A stretch of DNA of 64,000 nt from UBA6623 sp965238125 (GTDB taxonomy: Bacteria; Acidobacteriota; Terriglobia; Bryobacterales; UBA6623), in assembly GCA_965238125.1 (NCBI GenBank), contig OZ250179.1, positions 2,294,001 to 2,358,000 of the forward strand, in the 5' to 3' direction. Positions 36,756 through 45,328 of this stretch are shown in pieces. Every line of letters begins with the position of its first letter. Within the stretch, counting starts at the first letter, position 1. A model generated the notes under the pieces. The model was given only the letters and a program-made list of their open reading frames with translations, was not told the DNA's origin and did not search any database. The translations under genes and the position numbers were made by a program.

Positions 36756-37820
36756 ATGAGCAATACCCGAAAGCCCATTCTTTGGATGGCTCTATTGCTG
36801 CTCGGCGCGCTGGTCTACGCTGCGGTTTCCAATCCCGAGTGGCGGCATTTCGACGCGGCGGAGTTCCTCAACAGCTTTCGCGGCTTCGATTGGGGCTGGA
36901 TCGGCGTCGCGGCCATGGCCGTCTACCTGACTCTGGCCGTGCGTGCGTGGAGGTGGCGGATCCTGATGCGTTCGGCGAAGCCGGATGCCGGGCTGTGGAA
37001 TTTGTTTTCCGCCACCGTGATCGGCTACGGGGCCATCGGATTGATGGGGCGGCCCGGAGAATTTGTTCGGCCGTACCTGATTGCGCACAAAGAGCGGGTA
37101 CCCGTTTCGGGCCAATTGGCGGTCTGGGTGCTCGAACGCACTTTCGACGGGTTGGTCGTGCTGGCGTCGGCGGGTATCGCGCTGAGTATGTTGCGGCTCT
37201 CGCCGCAAAATACCGGCTTGGCGATGTCTTCCCTGGTTCATACGCTGGGCGGGGCGATTGCCGTAGGCACCACGGCGGCGATCGTGATAGTTGTCTTCTT
37301 TCGCAACTACTACCACGATTTCGCGGCCTGGGTCGCGGAACGCGGCAGTTTCCTCTCGGTGCCGCGGCGCGCTGCGCTACAACGTTGGCTGGATCTCTTC
37401 GGTGAAGCCTTGACGGTCGTACGCGACGGGCGCAGCATGGCGCAATGTTTCGCCCTCAGCCTGCTCGAGTGGTTCGTGATCGCGGCGTCCTACTATGCCG
37501 TGCTGGCGGCTTGCAATTGCGGCCTGGCGTTTTCGATTTCGGAAGCGGTGATCTTCATGGGGGTGCTGATGTTCGCTTCGCTGATTCAGCTTCCCGGCGT
37601 TGGCGGGGGGATGCAGGTGGCGGCGGTGTTCTTGCTGACCGAGTTTTTCGGGCTCAGCGTCGAGTTGGCCGGAGCGATCGCAGTTCTACTGTGGGCGTTG
37701 ACGTTTCTGATCATGATCCCCCCGGCTTTTCTGTTACTGGCGCTGGAAGGCTTGAGCTGGCGATCCTTGCCTGGTTTGGAGCCGCAAGAGGAGAGCGGCG
37801 ATTCGGCGGTTACGGATTAG
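36756..37820 (+). CDS. LPG-synthase-TM/UPF0104-type flippase-like membrane protein
   Basis: A 354-residue integral membrane protein with about 8 hydrophobic segments. ILWMALLLLGALVYAAV is the first, and VYLTLAVRAWRWRILMRSAK, GLMGRPGEFVRPYLIAHKE and LPGVGGGMQVAAVFLLTEFF are the hallmarks of the lysylphosphatidylglycerol synthase transmembrane family. The catalytic soluble domain of MprF is absent, as in the flippase-like members of many Gram-negative bacteria. It is tail to tail with the next gene, overlapping by 11 bp. The likely role is moving a lipid or polyprenyl-linked molecule; this is not shown by the sequence. Confidence 0.85.
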   Translation: MSNTRKPILWMALLLLGALVYAAVSNPEWRHFDAAEFLNSFRGFDWGWIGVAAMAVYLTLAVRAWRWRILMRSAKPDAGLWNLFSATVIGYGAIGLMGRPGEFVRPYLIAHKERVPVSGQLAVWVLERTFDGLVVLASAGIALSMLRLSPQNTGLAMSSLVHTLGGAIAVGTTAAIVIVVFFRNYYHDFAAWVAERGSFLSVPRRAALQRWLDLFGEALTVVRDGRSMAQCFALSLLEWFVIAASYYAVLAACNCGLAFSISEAVIFMGVLMFASLIQLPGVGGGMQVAAVFLLTEFFGLSVELAGAIAVLLWALTFLIMIPPAFLLLALEGLSWRSLPGLEPQEESGDSAVTD

Positions 37821-38742
37821 CGGAATCGGCCCCGATGTCATAGCGCGGCAGGTTCAACAATGCTGTCGACATCGTATACATCGCGAAGATTTCGACCGCG
37901 AAGGGCGGGAAGCCGAGATAGCCGACGACCGGCATTTCAAAGAGGGTGTGGTTCTCGAAAATCGGGAAGATGTAGAGCCACCTCGCCAACGCCCAGTAGT
38001 TCCAAAACTCCCACAAGAATCCGCAGATCAGCCCGGCTTCGAGCAAGGCTCGCAAGCGCGCACGGTAGCCGACAGAGAGATCGCCCAAGATGCTCGGTCG
38101 CCGGCCGCGATAGTTGATCGCGTCGGCGAGGAGGATGAAGCCCAGCCAAACCAAGCCGAACATGTAGACCTTCGTGGGCCAGGGCGCGAGCAACGGGGCA
38201 ATCAGCATGGCCGCTCCGATGACGATCCACGGGACGCTCGTTTTCCGCGGGGCCGGGGGTGAGGGCGGGGTGCCGGCTCTCGAGTGACCGAGGGCCATTC
38301 GTAGATCGGCCGTCTCGAGCACGGCCGGCCAGATTGTCGCGAATGACCATCCATAGCCGAGGTAGCGCGCAACCACGCCGCGAGGGAGGCCGACGTAGGT
38401 CCAATTGAGCAGTTCGCGGTTGTAGATTTCAAAAATCAACCACAGGAAGATGGACAGAATCGCCATCCACAGAAAGGCATCGGGCTCGCTTCGGATCAGC
38501 GACCGCTTTCGCAAGCTGAAGACGGCGGCGTCGGCGGCCAGGATGTAGCCCGTCCAAACCAGCGGCGTGAAGTAGAACCCGACCAGCCGGACCTCCGCGA
38601 ATAGCAGAACCTCCGCGACGGCGATGATGCCCAGGCCGACCCAGCCGTACGCCTCGAAGCGCGCAACTTTTTCGGCGTGCAGATACCGAGCCAACAGGTA
38701 GGCCGTCAAAGAGGCCGTGATCAGCAAAGCCACCCAGAGCAT
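37810..38742 (-). CDS. hypothetical multi-pass membrane protein
   Basis: 310 residues with about 8 hydrophobic segments (WVALLITASLTAYLLARYL at the start, YGWVGLGIIAVAEVLLFAEV next). Two internal halves look alike: TYVGLPRGVVARYLGYGWSF and EFWNYWALARWLYIFPIFEN, each after FLW.IFEIYN/FLWEFWNYW. This suggests an old duplication. I know it only as a conserved membrane protein in Acidobacteria and related groups; no function is known. Its 3' end overlaps the convergent gene by 11 bp. Confidence 0.65.
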   Translation of the reverse strand: MLWVALLITASLTAYLLARYLHAEKVARFEAYGWVGLGIIAVAEVLLFAEVRLVGFYFTPLVWTGYILAADAAVFSLRKRSLIRSEPDAFLWMAILSIFLWLIFEIYNRELLNWTYVGLPRGVVARYLGYGWSFATIWPAVLETADLRMALGHSRAGTPPSPPAPRKTSVPWIVIGAAMLIAPLLAPWPTKVYMFGLVWLGFILLADAINYRGRRPSILGDLSVGYRARLRALLEAGLICGFLWEFWNYWALARWLYIFPIFENHTLFEMPVVGYLGFPPFAVEIFAMYTMSTALLNLPRYDIGADSANP

Positions 38743-39002
38743 CGCTGACTACTCTACCCCAACCGGCGCGGACACAGAGCCCCGAACGCAAGTGAGGGGT
38801 CAGCGGGCGTGCACTCAGGCCGATCTCGATCGCGGAGTCTTTGAAATTCGACGTGCCGGTGAGAGGCGGGCGGAGCCATGATACGTTTCCGGCCGTTGGG
38901 CGATAGGTTCCGAGGGCGCAGCAAGTTGCCGTGCTCGTCCGCCGACCCTTACTTGCGTTCGGGGCTCTGTATCTCTGCAAGAATGGGGTTGCTCTTGTTC
39001 CC

Positions 39003-40124
39003 ATGGCCCTTGCCCACCCAGTGACTTTCGTCGCCGACGGTGAACCGGATCTTTCGGCTATCCCCGAAGGTCTCGGCGTGTTTCGGCTCGACTTTGCCAC
39101 CGGCACGCCCTATTTCAGCCGGGCGCCCAACTTGCGCCGCCGCTTGGGACGATTGCTCGGCCGGGCCGAGGGGTCTCGCTGGGCGGCGATCCGCGAAGCC
39201 GTGGTCGAGGCTCGCTTCGAGCCGGTCGGGTCGCCGTTCGAGTCTTCGCTCGCACTGTACGGGTTGGCGCGCGAGATTCATCCAACGGGCTATCGCAAAC
39301 ACTTGCGTCTGAAAGCGCCGCCATTCGTCAAAGTGCAACTGACGAATGACTATCCACGAACTTATATCACTCGGCGACTGACGAAGGCGCGCTCATTATT
39401 CTTCGGGCCCTTTCGGACTCGCGCGGCGGCGGAACGCTTTGAGAGCGCTTTTCTGGACTTGTTTCTCATTCGGCGTTGTCAGGAGGAGATTCGTCCCGAC
39501 CCCGAACACCCGGGCTGCATCTACGGCGAGATGTCGATGTGCCTGAGGCCTTGCCAGGATCGCTCGACGATCGAGGAATATCGCGGGGAAGTCGGCCGCG
39601 TGCTGGACTTTCTAAATACGCGGGGTGAGTCGCTGGTGCGGAAGATCGAGAGCTCGCGCGACGAGGCGGCGGCGGCACTCGAATTTGAGGAAGCCGCGCG
39701 TCATCACCAAAGGCTCGCCAAAGTGACCGAAGCACTGAAACAGGCCGACGACCCGGCGCGCGACTTGGACCGATTCTTCGGCGTCATCGTGCAACCGTCG
39801 ACCGAGCCCGAAGCTGTCGAGTTGTTTTGGATCTACCAAGGTTTTCTGCAACCGAAAATGACGTTCACCTACGAGGTCGAAAAGGGACGCTCGGTATCGC
39901 TCGACAGCCGGCTGCTGGCGCTGCTCGAGCAAGCTCGGTTCAAGGCAGGGACCACCAGGGAGCGCGCCGATCATATGGCTCTATTCAATCGTTGGTATCA
40001 CGGATCGTGGCGCAAAGGGGAAGTGTTGCTCTTCGACGGGCTCGATAGCGTTCCCTACCGCAAGCTGGTAAGGGCGATATCGCGAGTGGCGGCGGGGAAA
40101 AGGGAGGATCAGGTCGCCGGGTGA
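39003..40124 (+). CDS. UvrC N-terminal-half homologue (Cho-like)
   Basis: About 373 residues from ATG 39003 (MALAHPVTFVADGEPDLSAI). The open frame begins 24 codons earlier without family similarity. EGLGVFRLDFATGTPYFSRA, then PNLRRRLGRLL, is a degenerate GIY-YIG nuclease region. FVKVQLTNDYPRTYITRRL, then the cysteine cluster CQEEIRPDPEHPGCIYGEMS with MCLRPCQ, are UvrC-like. DEAAAALEFEEAARHHQRLA is the UVR motif that binds UvrB. The RNase-H-like nuclease and helix-hairpin-helix domains of full UvrC are absent. It could act in nucleotide excision repair as an accessory nuclease. The GIY motif residues appear altered (GVF/YFS), so catalysis is uncertain. Confidence 0.78.
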   Translation: MALAHPVTFVADGEPDLSAIPEGLGVFRLDFATGTPYFSRAPNLRRRLGRLLGRAEGSRWAAIREAVVEARFEPVGSPFESSLALYGLAREIHPTGYRKHLRLKAPPFVKVQLTNDYPRTYITRRLTKARSLFFGPFRTRAAAERFESAFLDLFLIRRCQEEIRPDPEHPGCIYGEMSMCLRPCQDRSTIEEYRGEVGRVLDFLNTRGESLVRKIESSRDEAAAALEFEEAARHHQRLAKVTEALKQADDPARDLDRFFGVIVQPSTEPEAVELFWIYQGFLQPKMTFTYEVEKGRSVSLDSRLLALLEQARFKAGTTRERADHMALFNRWYHGSWRKGEVLLFDGLDSVPYRKLVRAISRVAAGKREDQVAG

Positions 40125-40134
40125 GAGAGGCGCT

Positions 40135-40368
40135 CTACGATGTGGGGCCTCCTCGGATCTGCACGGGCTCTCGAATCACATCGGCTCCGTCCGAAACTTC
40201 CGACGCAAGCGTGCGGTTTGCCTCCAAAACAAGCCCCACGGCCTCTTTCAGGTTGGCGCGGACTTCGTCAAGCGTCGCACCCTGAGTGTTCGCGCCGGGG
40301 AGTTCTTCGACGAACCCGATGTACCCCTCAACGACGCGCCGGTAAACCGCAGTTAATTCGAGTGTCAT
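40135..40368 (-). CDS. orphan HicB-family antitoxin
   Basis: 77 residues. TAVYRRVVEGYIGFVEELPG, then ANTQGATLDEVRANLKEAVG, is the partial RNase-H fold of HicB antitoxins; the C-terminal DNA-binding part is very short. HicB normally neutralises the small HicA mRNA interferase, but no hicA (60-residue, with a GSH motif) is found on either side. The gene is probably a solitary remnant or a regulator. Confidence 0.75.
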   Translation of the reverse strand: MTLELTAVYRRVVEGYIGFVEELPGANTQGATLDEVRANLKEAVGLVLEANRTLASEVSDGADVIREPVQIRGGPTS

Positions 40369-40496
40369 TGCCTAAGGTCATCATACCTTGCGGGGCGCTG
40401 TGCGCTCGGCATTGAAAGAGCTGCTCGACATAAAAGTATGGGGAGGGTTCGCGTTGGAGTGAGATCCCCTTGGTCATGGAATGTTTCATTCAGCTC

Positions 40497-40618
40497 AACG
40501 GTGGCTAAAGCCTGCGGGGAAAAGGCCGCTGAAGCGGCCTGCTTGCCTTCAGCGAGACGCCCTGCCGGCTCTAAAGAGCCGGACTAATGAAACTCAAGCC
40601 CGGTAAACCGAGCTTACC
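40497..40618. repeat. multi-hairpin dispersed repeat, copy 2
   Basis: Stems GGCCGCT-GA-AGCGGCC, CCGGCTCT-AA-AGAGCCGG and AGCCCGG-TAAA-CCGAGCT lie in sequence, with GGCTAAAGCC before them. This is the reverse-order equivalent of 9307-9440. It is the main content of the 345-bp gap between the HicB gene and the subtilase. Confidence 0.55.
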
Positions 40619-40713
40619 ATACCCACGTTGCATCTGCTGTGTCAATGTCGTTGCTCTTATTCAGCAGTTATGCCTGACTTCGGAATGGATACTGCGCCGG
40701 ACCACGCGAAGCA

Positions 40714-42201
40714 TCACCCAACGAGCTTTCCGGTCGGCTGCGGGGGCAGGCTGATTGTCTCGACGGTTTGCGCTTGCTCGACGGAATTTCTCGGCGATTT
40801 TCGCGGTCGGCGGGCTGCGATCAACTTTTCGAGTTTGCGCAGCGCCGCGGCCGGCTGCAGCAAGCCTCGTCCGCTGTGCATGTTGTGGAACGACAGCCCC
40901 AGTGGTAGACAGGTCGAGTAAAGCGCCGTCTTCATCTCTTCGAGCGACGCGTGCGGAAAGGCCTCCCACAACAGAGCCGCTGTGCCGGAGACATGCGGCG
41001 CGGCCATCGAGGTGCCGTCGAGTGAGTCGTAGGCTTTCTCGTCGGCCGGGTCGTCACCCGTCTCCCGCACATAGGCCGTCGGAATCGAGGAATAGACCGC
41101 GACCCCCGGCGCGCAGAGGTCAGGTTTGACGTAGACGTCGTTGGTTCCCCAAACGAAGGCTCCGCCGCCGCTGAAATCGGCTACTTCGTTATGGTCGTTG
41201 ACCGCGCCCACCGCGCAGGCATCACGATGATTCGCCGGGCTGCCGGCCACGCCGAGCCCGCAATTCCCGATCGAAAACGACGGCAGCGCTCCGAGCAGCG
41301 TCAAGTTGCGAATCGCCCGTTCGTAGGCGTCGTTGTAACCGGGCCCGCCGAGCGAAAGATTGATGATCCTTGCACCTTGGCGAACGCACCACTCCATGCC
41401 GATAACGATCTGTTTCGTCGTTCCGCTGCCTTGGGGCAAGACCAACGCCGAGATCAACCTCGCTTCCGGCGCGACGCCGATTGCGGTTCCGCTGCTTTGC
41501 CCGCCCACCAGAATGCCGGCCGTGTGGGTGCCGTGAAAGGCCGAGTCGTACATCGGCGTTCCGGTGAGCTTCTGTCCGAACTGATCAAAGGCCTCCCAAT
41601 CGGCGACCCTGCCTCGGAGATCCGGGTGGCTTGCGTCGAGGCCCGTGTCGAGATGCCCGATGCGTACGCCCCGCCCGCTGAGGCCGCGTCTCCACAGATC
41701 GGGAATCTTCAAATGTTCCAGGCCCGGCGCCGTGTTGCCCAACAGCGGTAGGTGCGCGAGTTTGGCGCCGTGAAAGGGTTCGGGATGGCGTTCAGGGCGA
41801 TTGGCCAACACACGCGTCACACGCCGATTCGAGGCAAGCTTGCGAATCCAGTCCGGCGAGGCGAGAAACGAAACGGAATTCGCCAACCACGAAGAAACCA
41901 TCACGCCGCTGCCGGCGGAAGCGTGTCGCGGCTCGGCGTGTTCGGTGTCCATCGTGACCGGCATGCCGGGCATCGCCAACCGCGCGTTGCGCCGCAGCAG
42001 AGCCCCGGCGACGACGTCGAGGCTTTGCATGACGGCGGCCTCGAGCACGTGGATCTTCTCGGGCAGCGCCGAAGGCTCTTTAGCTTCGAGGATGCGCTGC
42101 TCGGCCTTTCGGTAGCGCGGCTCGAAAATCACGATGACATCGGTGACGAAGCCCGCCTCGAGGCGCTGCGCGACGTTTTTTTCAACTTTTTCTCGGAACA
42201 T
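40714..42201 (-). CDS. subtilisin-like serine peptidase (S8), no signal peptide
   Basis: 495 residues. The catalytic triad is complete: Asp in RIGHLDTGLDASHPDLRG, His in FHGTHTAGILVGG and Ser in DGTSMAAPHVSGTAALLW. The oxyanion Asn is in SFSIGNCGLG. An inhibitor-I9-like prodomain seems to occupy residues 1-150. There is no N-terminal hydrophobic segment, so the enzyme is predicted cytoplasmic or exported by another route. The tail (LEKLIAARRPRKSPRNSVEQ) is basic. The gene is intact, unlike the truncated S8 fragment at 5396. The substrate is unknown. Confidence 0.9.
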   Translation of the reverse strand: MFREKVEKNVAQRLEAGFVTDVIVIFEPRYRKAEQRILEAKEPSALPEKIHVLEAAVMQSLDVVAGALLRRNARLAMPGMPVTMDTEHAEPRHASAGSGVMVSSWLANSVSFLASPDWIRKLASNRRVTRVLANRPERHPEPFHGAKLAHLPLLGNTAPGLEHLKIPDLWRRGLSGRGVRIGHLDTGLDASHPDLRGRVADWEAFDQFGQKLTGTPMYDSAFHGTHTAGILVGGQSSGTAIGVAPEARLISALVLPQGSGTTKQIVIGMEWCVRQGARIINLSLGGPGYNDAYERAIRNLTLLGALPSFSIGNCGLGVAGSPANHRDACAVGAVNDHNEVADFSGGGAFVWGTNDVYVKPDLCAPGVAVYSSIPTAYVRETGDDPADEKAYDSLDGTSMAAPHVSGTAALLWEAFPHASLEEMKTALYSTCLPLGLSFHNMHSGRGLLQPAAALRKLEKLIAARRPRKSPRNSVEQAQTVETISLPPQPTGKLVG

Positions 42202-42603
42202 GGATTCGTTAACATGTGCCGTTGAGTTTGGTCGAACAACGGCCGGGTCCCCGTCATTGCCGAACTCCCGGCGCGGTTGGCGGGTTATCGAGGGTTCGGC
42301 CCCAGAATATCATGAGGGGTGTAGGTTTACGTTCGAAGTATTCATTTAAGTTATTGATTGTAAATAAGATAAAATCTGTTAAACGTGCGTGACAGATTTA
42401 CCGTCGGGGTGCCAATCTGGTACTCTGGCTGACGGTCTTGACTTGCCGACCGGACCCAAATGCCGGCATGGGAGAATCGATCGAATCCGGGATTAGCCGA
42501 GCTCGGCGACTCGATTGACCGTATCGTCCCACGGTGTGCTGAATCGTGCGAATCCCCTTGTTCAGAACACGGTTTGGGGTTACCCTGTAGACAGGAAGCA
42601 CTC
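42202..42603. other. non-coding stretch with AT-rich segment
   Basis: Divergent region between the subtilase and the Gly-rich secreted protein. Positions 42338-42385 are distinctly AT-rich (TTGATTGTAAATAAGAT), suitable for a promoter; I could not fix a -35/-10 pair. A frame extends upstream of 42604 but lacks family features. Confidence 0.45.
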
Positions 42604-43551
42604 ATGCGTCTAGTCACCTTTCTGAGCCTGACGGCGGCCATTGCGCTGGTTCTCCCCGGGGATCTCGGCGCGCAAGGTCGGGCAGGCCGGGCCGGGATGA
42701 GCTCCATCGGTAACAGCGGCTTCGGCGGAGGCTCGTTGCGAGGCGGTGGATCGCGAGCAGGCGGTCTCGCCCGAGGACGCGCCGCCGGCCGAGGCGGACC
42801 CGCGAGGGGTGCGCGATCGATCGGTCGTTCCGGAATGGCCTCGACGGGCTTCCGAGGGACGGACCGCGTGATCCGCAATCCGCCTCGTGCGAGAAAGGCC
42901 GGTGGCGCAGGCGGACCGGCTGCCGCCGTCAACCGCAACCATGTAAAAGCGCCGCGGGTGAGCGGGTGGACTTATGATGCCTACTCGAGAGGGGGGCATC
43001 GAGGCGGGCATTTTGGCGGCGGCTACTACGGAAAATACAATCCATACATCTACTACAGCTTGCCGATCGTCTACGCCCCTTATGGCTACACGCGCTACCG
43101 ACGCGGGTACGATTACGGCGAAGCTGATTTCGACGACGATAGAGAGCGCCGCGAGTCAGGCCACGTCTACCGGGTCGACCCCGAAACCGTCACCGAATCA
43201 AGTTCAAAATACGTGATCCGGGTCCCTTCGGCGGGTCAACAGGAGCCGGTTACAGGGACGGTGTTTGAAGTTCATCCGGAGGGGCTGAGACCGGCGTCGC
43301 CTGAAGGCGCGGGCATCGCTCCCGAGGCCGGCCCCTCACCGAAAGCAACATTTCACCTCATCGCACTACGAGACGGCACAATCAACACTTCTCGTGAGCA
43401 CTGGCTCGAGAAAGACGCCTTGCACTACGTTACTCGTGACGGCGTACAAAAGCGGGTGCCGGTCGAGGACGTGGATCTCGACTTGACCGCCCAGGTCAAT
43501 CGCGAGCGCGGCCTGCCGTTTGTGTTGGAAGTTCGCGAACCGACGCCTTAA
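42604..43551 (+). CDS. secreted Gly/Arg-rich hypothetical protein
   Basis: 315 residues from ATG 42604 (AGGAAG upstream). A signal peptide MRLVTFLSLTAAIALVLPGD then LGAQG is clear. Residues 25-90 are a Gly/Arg/Ser-rich repeat (GGGSLRGGGSRAGGLARGR). A Tyr-rich segment (YYGKYNPYIYYSLPIVYAPY) follows at about 140. The end (FHLIALRDGTINTSREHWLE, then DALHYVTRDGVQKRVPVEDV) resembles a small beta domain often found at the end of secreted proteins. Probable envelope or surface protein; no enzyme motif is visible. Confidence 0.7.
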   Translation: MRLVTFLSLTAAIALVLPGDLGAQGRAGRAGMSSIGNSGFGGGSLRGGGSRAGGLARGRAAGRGGPARGARSIGRSGMASTGFRGTDRVIRNPPRARKAGGAGGPAAAVNRNHVKAPRVSGWTYDAYSRGGHRGGHFGGGYYGKYNPYIYYSLPIVYAPYGYTRYRRGYDYGEADFDDDRERRESGHVYRVDPETVTESSSKYVIRVPSAGQQEPVTGTVFEVHPEGLRPASPEGAGIAPEAGPSPKATFHLIALRDGTINTSREHWLEKDALHYVTRDGVQKRVPVEDVDLDLTAQVNRERGLPFVLEVREPTP

Positions 43552-43577
43552 CCTGAGACTTACTAGGCCGGAGGGGA

Positions 43578-43631
43578 GACAAGCTGAGAGCTTGTCTCAA
43601 CTGGGGACTAGGACAAACACGAGTGTTTGTC
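43578..43631. repeat. two REP-like palindromes
   Basis: GACAAGCTGAGAGCTTGTC (43578-43596) and GACAAACACGAGTGTTTGTC (43612-43631), between the convergent secreted-protein and serA genes. They may end transcription from both sides. Same family as 20618-20748. Confidence 0.8.
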
Positions 43632-43723
43632 ACTACCAAAGGGGCGTTCCCGGTTAGTGACACGAGTTCCTCGAGATTCAATCGCTCGACAAATTCTCCT
43701 GCCTGATCCGGAGCGGCCTGCTC

Positions 43724-45316
43724 TCAGGGTAGCTCGACCGGGCGTGCGAAGTTGACGGCTTCCACTTCGAGCAATTGATCCAGCACGTCTTTCGGCAGCG
43801 CTTCGTCCACCCGGATGACGGCAACCGCCTCGGCGGTGCCCCCGTCCGAGGTTGCCCCTCCTCCGCGACCGAGCGAAAAGTCGGCGATATTGATGTGATT
43901 CTCGCCCAGGATGGTTCCCAACCGGCCGATCACGCCCGGTACGTCGTCGTTTTTCGAAAACACCATATGCCCGTCGAGCGGGGCTTCGACGTAGATGCCG
44001 TCGACGCTGATCAGCCGCAGCGATTGGTCGGCGAAGACCGTGCCTTCGGCCTTGCGTTCACCGTGTTCGGTCTTGAGGATGACCGTTAGAGAGTCGGAGT
44101 ACTGGGTGCGGCGGCAGCGGATTTCACTCACGCCCAGCCCGCGCGCGGCGGCTACCCGCGCGGCGTTGATCAAGTTCGCTTTTTGCGAGAGGAAGCGGTT
44201 CAGAATGCCCGCCAACGCTGCGTTGCGAATCAGCGCGGCGTCTTTTTCCTCGAAGTTCCCGGAGTAGAGAATCGTCGCCCGCCGTGGCTGCCCGGTGGCG
44301 ATTTGGGCGACAAACGACCCCAGCCGCAGCGCCAGATCCAGGAAGGGTTTGAGTTTGCCGTACTGTTCGGCGCTGATCGACGGCATGTTGACGGCGTTGG
44401 TCACAACGCCGCTCTTGAGGTAATCGCGGATCTGTTCGGCGATGCGGATGCCGACGGTTTCGTGGGCTTCCGCCGTCGCTCCGCCGATGTGCGGAGTCGC
44501 GATAACGTTGGGGTGACCGAGAAGCGGCGAAGAGGGCGGCGGCGGCTCTTCCGGGAAAACGTCGAGGGCGGCGCCGGCGACCTTGCCCGCGTCAAGCGCG
44601 CGGGCCAGCGCCTCGGCGTCGATCAACTCACCCCGCGCGCAGTTGACGATTCGAACGCCGTCTTTCATCTTGGCGAAGGCTTGGTCGTTGAGGAAATCTT
44701 CGGTTTCGGGGGTGACGGCGACGTGCAGCGTGACGTAATCGCTGCGCGCGAAAAGTTCGTCGAGCGACGTCAGTTCAACGCCGCGGTCTTGCGCGGCTTC
44801 GCGCGACACAAACGGATCATGGGCGACGACCTCCATGCCGAGCGGCCTTACCCGGATCGCTACCTGCATGCCGATGTTGCCGAGCCCGACAATGCCGAGG
44901 GTCTTGCCGTTGAGTTCGGTGCCCAGGAATTTCTTCTTTTCCCACTTCCCCGCTTTGGTGGACTCGCTGGCTTGGGCAACCATCCGGGCGAGCGACAACA
45001 TCAGCGCCAAGGTGTGCTCGGCGACAGAGATGGCGTTGCCGCCCGGAGTGTTCATGACCACGACGCCCTGCTCGGTAGCCGCCTCGGTGTCGATGTTGTC
45101 AACGCCGGTACCGGCGCGGCCGACGGCGCGCAATCGCCGCGCTTGCGCGAGCACCTCGCGGGTGACCTTTGTCGCCGAGCGAATGATCAGCGCGTCGGCA
45201 TCAGCGATATGCGGAAGAAATTCTTGCGGGTTGCTAACCACTACGTCCCAACCCGGCTCGGCTTCAAGTAGCGCGGCCGCGGCGGGCGAGATCGGGTCGC
45301 TGATGAGAACCTTCAT
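43724..45316 (-). CDS. serA: D-3-phosphoglycerate dehydrogenase
   Basis: A 530-residue enzyme; it oxidises 3-phosphoglycerate with NAD, the first step of serine synthesis. The NAD-binding part has GKTLGIVGLGNIGMQVAIRV. The catalytic Arg/Glu/His are in IVNCARGELIDAEALARAL, ALDVFPEEPPP and NVIATPHIGGATAEAHE. An intervening ASB domain (about 320-450) and a C-terminal ACT domain (VIGRLGTILGENHINIADFS) make it the long form, typically inhibited by serine. It lies 12 bp after the class V aminotransferase in the same direction, so the two form a serine-biosynthesis operon. Confidence 0.95.
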   Translation of the reverse strand: MKVLISDPISPAAAALLEAEPGWDVVVSNPQEFLPHIADADALIIRSATKVTREVLAQARRLRAVGRAGTGVDNIDTEAATEQGVVVMNTPGGNAISVAEHTLALMLSLARMVAQASESTKAGKWEKKKFLGTELNGKTLGIVGLGNIGMQVAIRVRPLGMEVVAHDPFVSREAAQDRGVELTSLDELFARSDYVTLHVAVTPETEDFLNDQAFAKMKDGVRIVNCARGELIDAEALARALDAGKVAGAALDVFPEEPPPPSSPLLGHPNVIATPHIGGATAEAHETVGIRIAEQIRDYLKSGVVTNAVNMPSISAEQYGKLKPFLDLALRLGSFVAQIATGQPRRATILYSGNFEEKDAALIRNAALAGILNRFLSQKANLINAARVAAARGLGVSEIRCRRTQYSDSLTVILKTEHGERKAEGTVFADQSLRLISVDGIYVEAPLDGHMVFSKNDDVPGVIGRLGTILGENHINIADFSLGRGGGATSDGGTAEAVAVIRVDEALPKDVLDQLLEVEAVNFARPVELP

Positions 45317-45328
45317 GAGTCTGGAATC

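Noticed and set aside
40135..40440. HicA toxin next to HicB
   Set aside because: Both flanks were read in all frames and no short double-stranded-RNA-binding-like HicA frame with its conserved His was found.
44183..45271. 362-codon plus-strand frame over serA
   Set aside because: Antisense to an intact serA with all domains.
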